Of a stretch of DNA of 64,000 nucleotides, positions 63,001 through 64,000 are shown piece after piece. The DNA lies in the NCBI RefSeq assembly GCF_003073045.1, contig NC_037596.1, positions 11,281,950 to 11,345,949 on the forward strand. Direction: 5' to 3'. This DNA comes from Pomacea canaliculata. Lineage: Eukaryota; Mollusca; Gastropoda; Architaenioglossa; Ampullariidae. The position numbers were made by a program, and so were the translations under genes. The notes under the pieces were generated by a model that saw nothing but the letters and a program-made list of their open reading frames with translations, searched no databases and was not told where the DNA came from. Every line of letters starts with the position of its first letter. The stretch's first letter is position 1.

Positions 63001-64000
63001 ATGTCTCCATTTCATATGACATTCTTTTTTATCCCATTTCAAGCGATCGTTTGCTTACACGACGAAAAATGTAAGTTTTGTTTCTTCTGTCAGGATAACA
63101 GCATAAGAAATCGGTAGCTTTTATTTCAATCTATCAATACGAGCGGAGAAAGTCGCTTGTAAAAAATGGATAAGATGAGAAACTGTCTAAAAGATGAAAA
63201 TGACTTAGATTATTTACAGTACCATAGTAAACAAAATGCTATGAAAGTAATGCATTTTTCATACAATTTATACCATGTAAAAGACTTCAACTTCTCCATT
63301 TCAGATATATTTTATGACTTTTTTGGTCGGTGATGTGGGTTTTATCAACCAGACGCGTTTGAGGTGTTCTGAGTAGATGGTGCGGCTTTCAAATCTTGTC
63401 TAAGGTCTCTTTATTGGCATCGCTATGTATATAAAACTCTGAAACTGGCATAAATACATTTTAATCTGTTCATGTTTTTTTGTGTTTCTGTAAAAGCTAG
63501 ACTGTTTTATTAGAAATCATTTTCAAAATGTAGATGAATTGTGTCTGAGAAGACATGTTTAATTATTGTTCTTCCCATCGTGAAGCAGACATTAAACCTA
63601 GCTACCTGTCACTATATTATTATCGGTTACTCGTAACCAGTTTTAAAACCCAGGAAGCGAGACTTTATTTTCAAGAATGTTTTTTTCAGGTGCAAAACTT
63701 ACTCTTAACGACCTTGAGGAAGGCATTTTGTCGATTTTCGAAAACACCTTTGCCAATGTGACGTTCGAGTTAGATGCCTCAGCCTGCAAGGACCAGAATA
63801 TGTTGTTTACAATAACAACACAAACAAGAACGATAGATGGTAGCATAGAGTACGATGGATCCATTACATCTATCTTTAAAGGTGCATGCATCGCCACACA
63901 CGGGACTTCAGTTCGCTGCGTTACTCCAACAGGACCAGGAGAACTTTACAGAGTAGTGAACAGGTCTCACGTGCAGATTGAATGGCAATGGAAGTGGATA
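63001..64000 (+). CDS. Family B receptor-like gene, copy B4 (5' part, runs off the window)
   Basis: The ATG exon 63001-63070 encodes a signal peptide (MTFFFIPFQAIVC) and ends in phase 1 at a GTAAGT donor. The next exon starts at 63690 after TTTTTTCAG and stays open to the window end (104 codons seen). It carries VRCVTPTGPGELYRVVNRSH and VQIEWQWKW, the family-B domain 1 signature, and SIEYDGSI. It is the only family-B copy whose visible domain-1 sequence has no break, apart from B2 and the domain in gene D. Whether it continues to more Ig domains, a TM or a GTPase cannot be seen here. Confidence 0.8.

Overview
This looks like a eukaryotic, intron-rich, AT-rich genome, most likely a mollusc and probably a gastropod. 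That is an inference from three things: a GIMAP/AIG1 GTPase lying beside a cluster of rapidly diverging Ig-like surface receptors, the repeat families (RTE/CR1-like LINEs, a SINE of a kind I associate with gastropods, hAT, pogo/Tigger and piggyBac), and long introns with GT-AG and a few GC-AG boundaries. No rRNA, tRNA, CRISPR array or bacterial-type operon is visible. I had no database search; all family calls are by eye.

The window is an immune-receptor-like gene cluster. I reconstructed eight genes or gene remnants by joining exons whose splice sites and phases agree. Family A (three copies: A1 3456-6946 minus, A2 20035-23280 minus, A3 55394-60459 plus) encodes small single-pass membrane proteins: signal peptide, a ~44-residue exon, a ~60-residue Cys-containing exon, a stalk, a TM exon and a short tail. 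Family B (B1 13626-16085 plus, B2 25251-28867 plus, B3 31978-34778 minus, B4 63001 to the window end plus) begins with a signal peptide and a ~120-residue Cys-rich Ig-like domain; B1 and B2 add two more Ig domains. The centrepiece is gene D (39264-47300 minus). It joins the family-B signal peptide and Ig-like exon to a TM exon, an acidic linker made of small exons, a complete AIG1 (GIMAP) GTPase domain and a coiled coil. All nine coding exons join in phase to give 668 codons, so D is predicted to be a transmembrane receptor with a cytosolic GIMAP GTPase.

Nearly all ectodomain exons are phase 1-1 and TM exons are phase 1-2 in every copy, and most copies have a splice acceptor just upstream of the ATG, implying a shared non-coding first exon. 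A3, D and the visible part of B4 read through without defects. A1, A2, B1, B2 and B3 each carry one or more one-base phase breaks or stops, so they are either decaying copies or carry uncorrected homopolymer errors in the assembly.

Region by region: 1-3.4 kb is AT-rich DNA with a LINE endonuclease remnant; 3.5-6.9 kb is A1; 7-13.6 kb is repeat territory (a ~292-bp duplicated unit, a LINE 3' end, a 64-bp tandem repeat, a GC-rich block, a LINE RT remnant); 13.6-16.1 kb B1; 16.1-20 kb intergenic; 20-23.3 kb A2; 25.2-28.9 kb B2; 29-31.9 kb intergenic; 32-34.8 kb B3; 35-39.2 kb SINE, MITE and possible LINE pieces; 39.3-47.3 kb D; 50.5-51.8 kb a piggyBac transposase remnant; 53.8-54.5 kb a Tigger nested in a hAT element; 55.4-60.5 kb A3, with a hAT element carrying a LINE fragment inside one intron; 63.0 kb to the end, the 5' part of B4.
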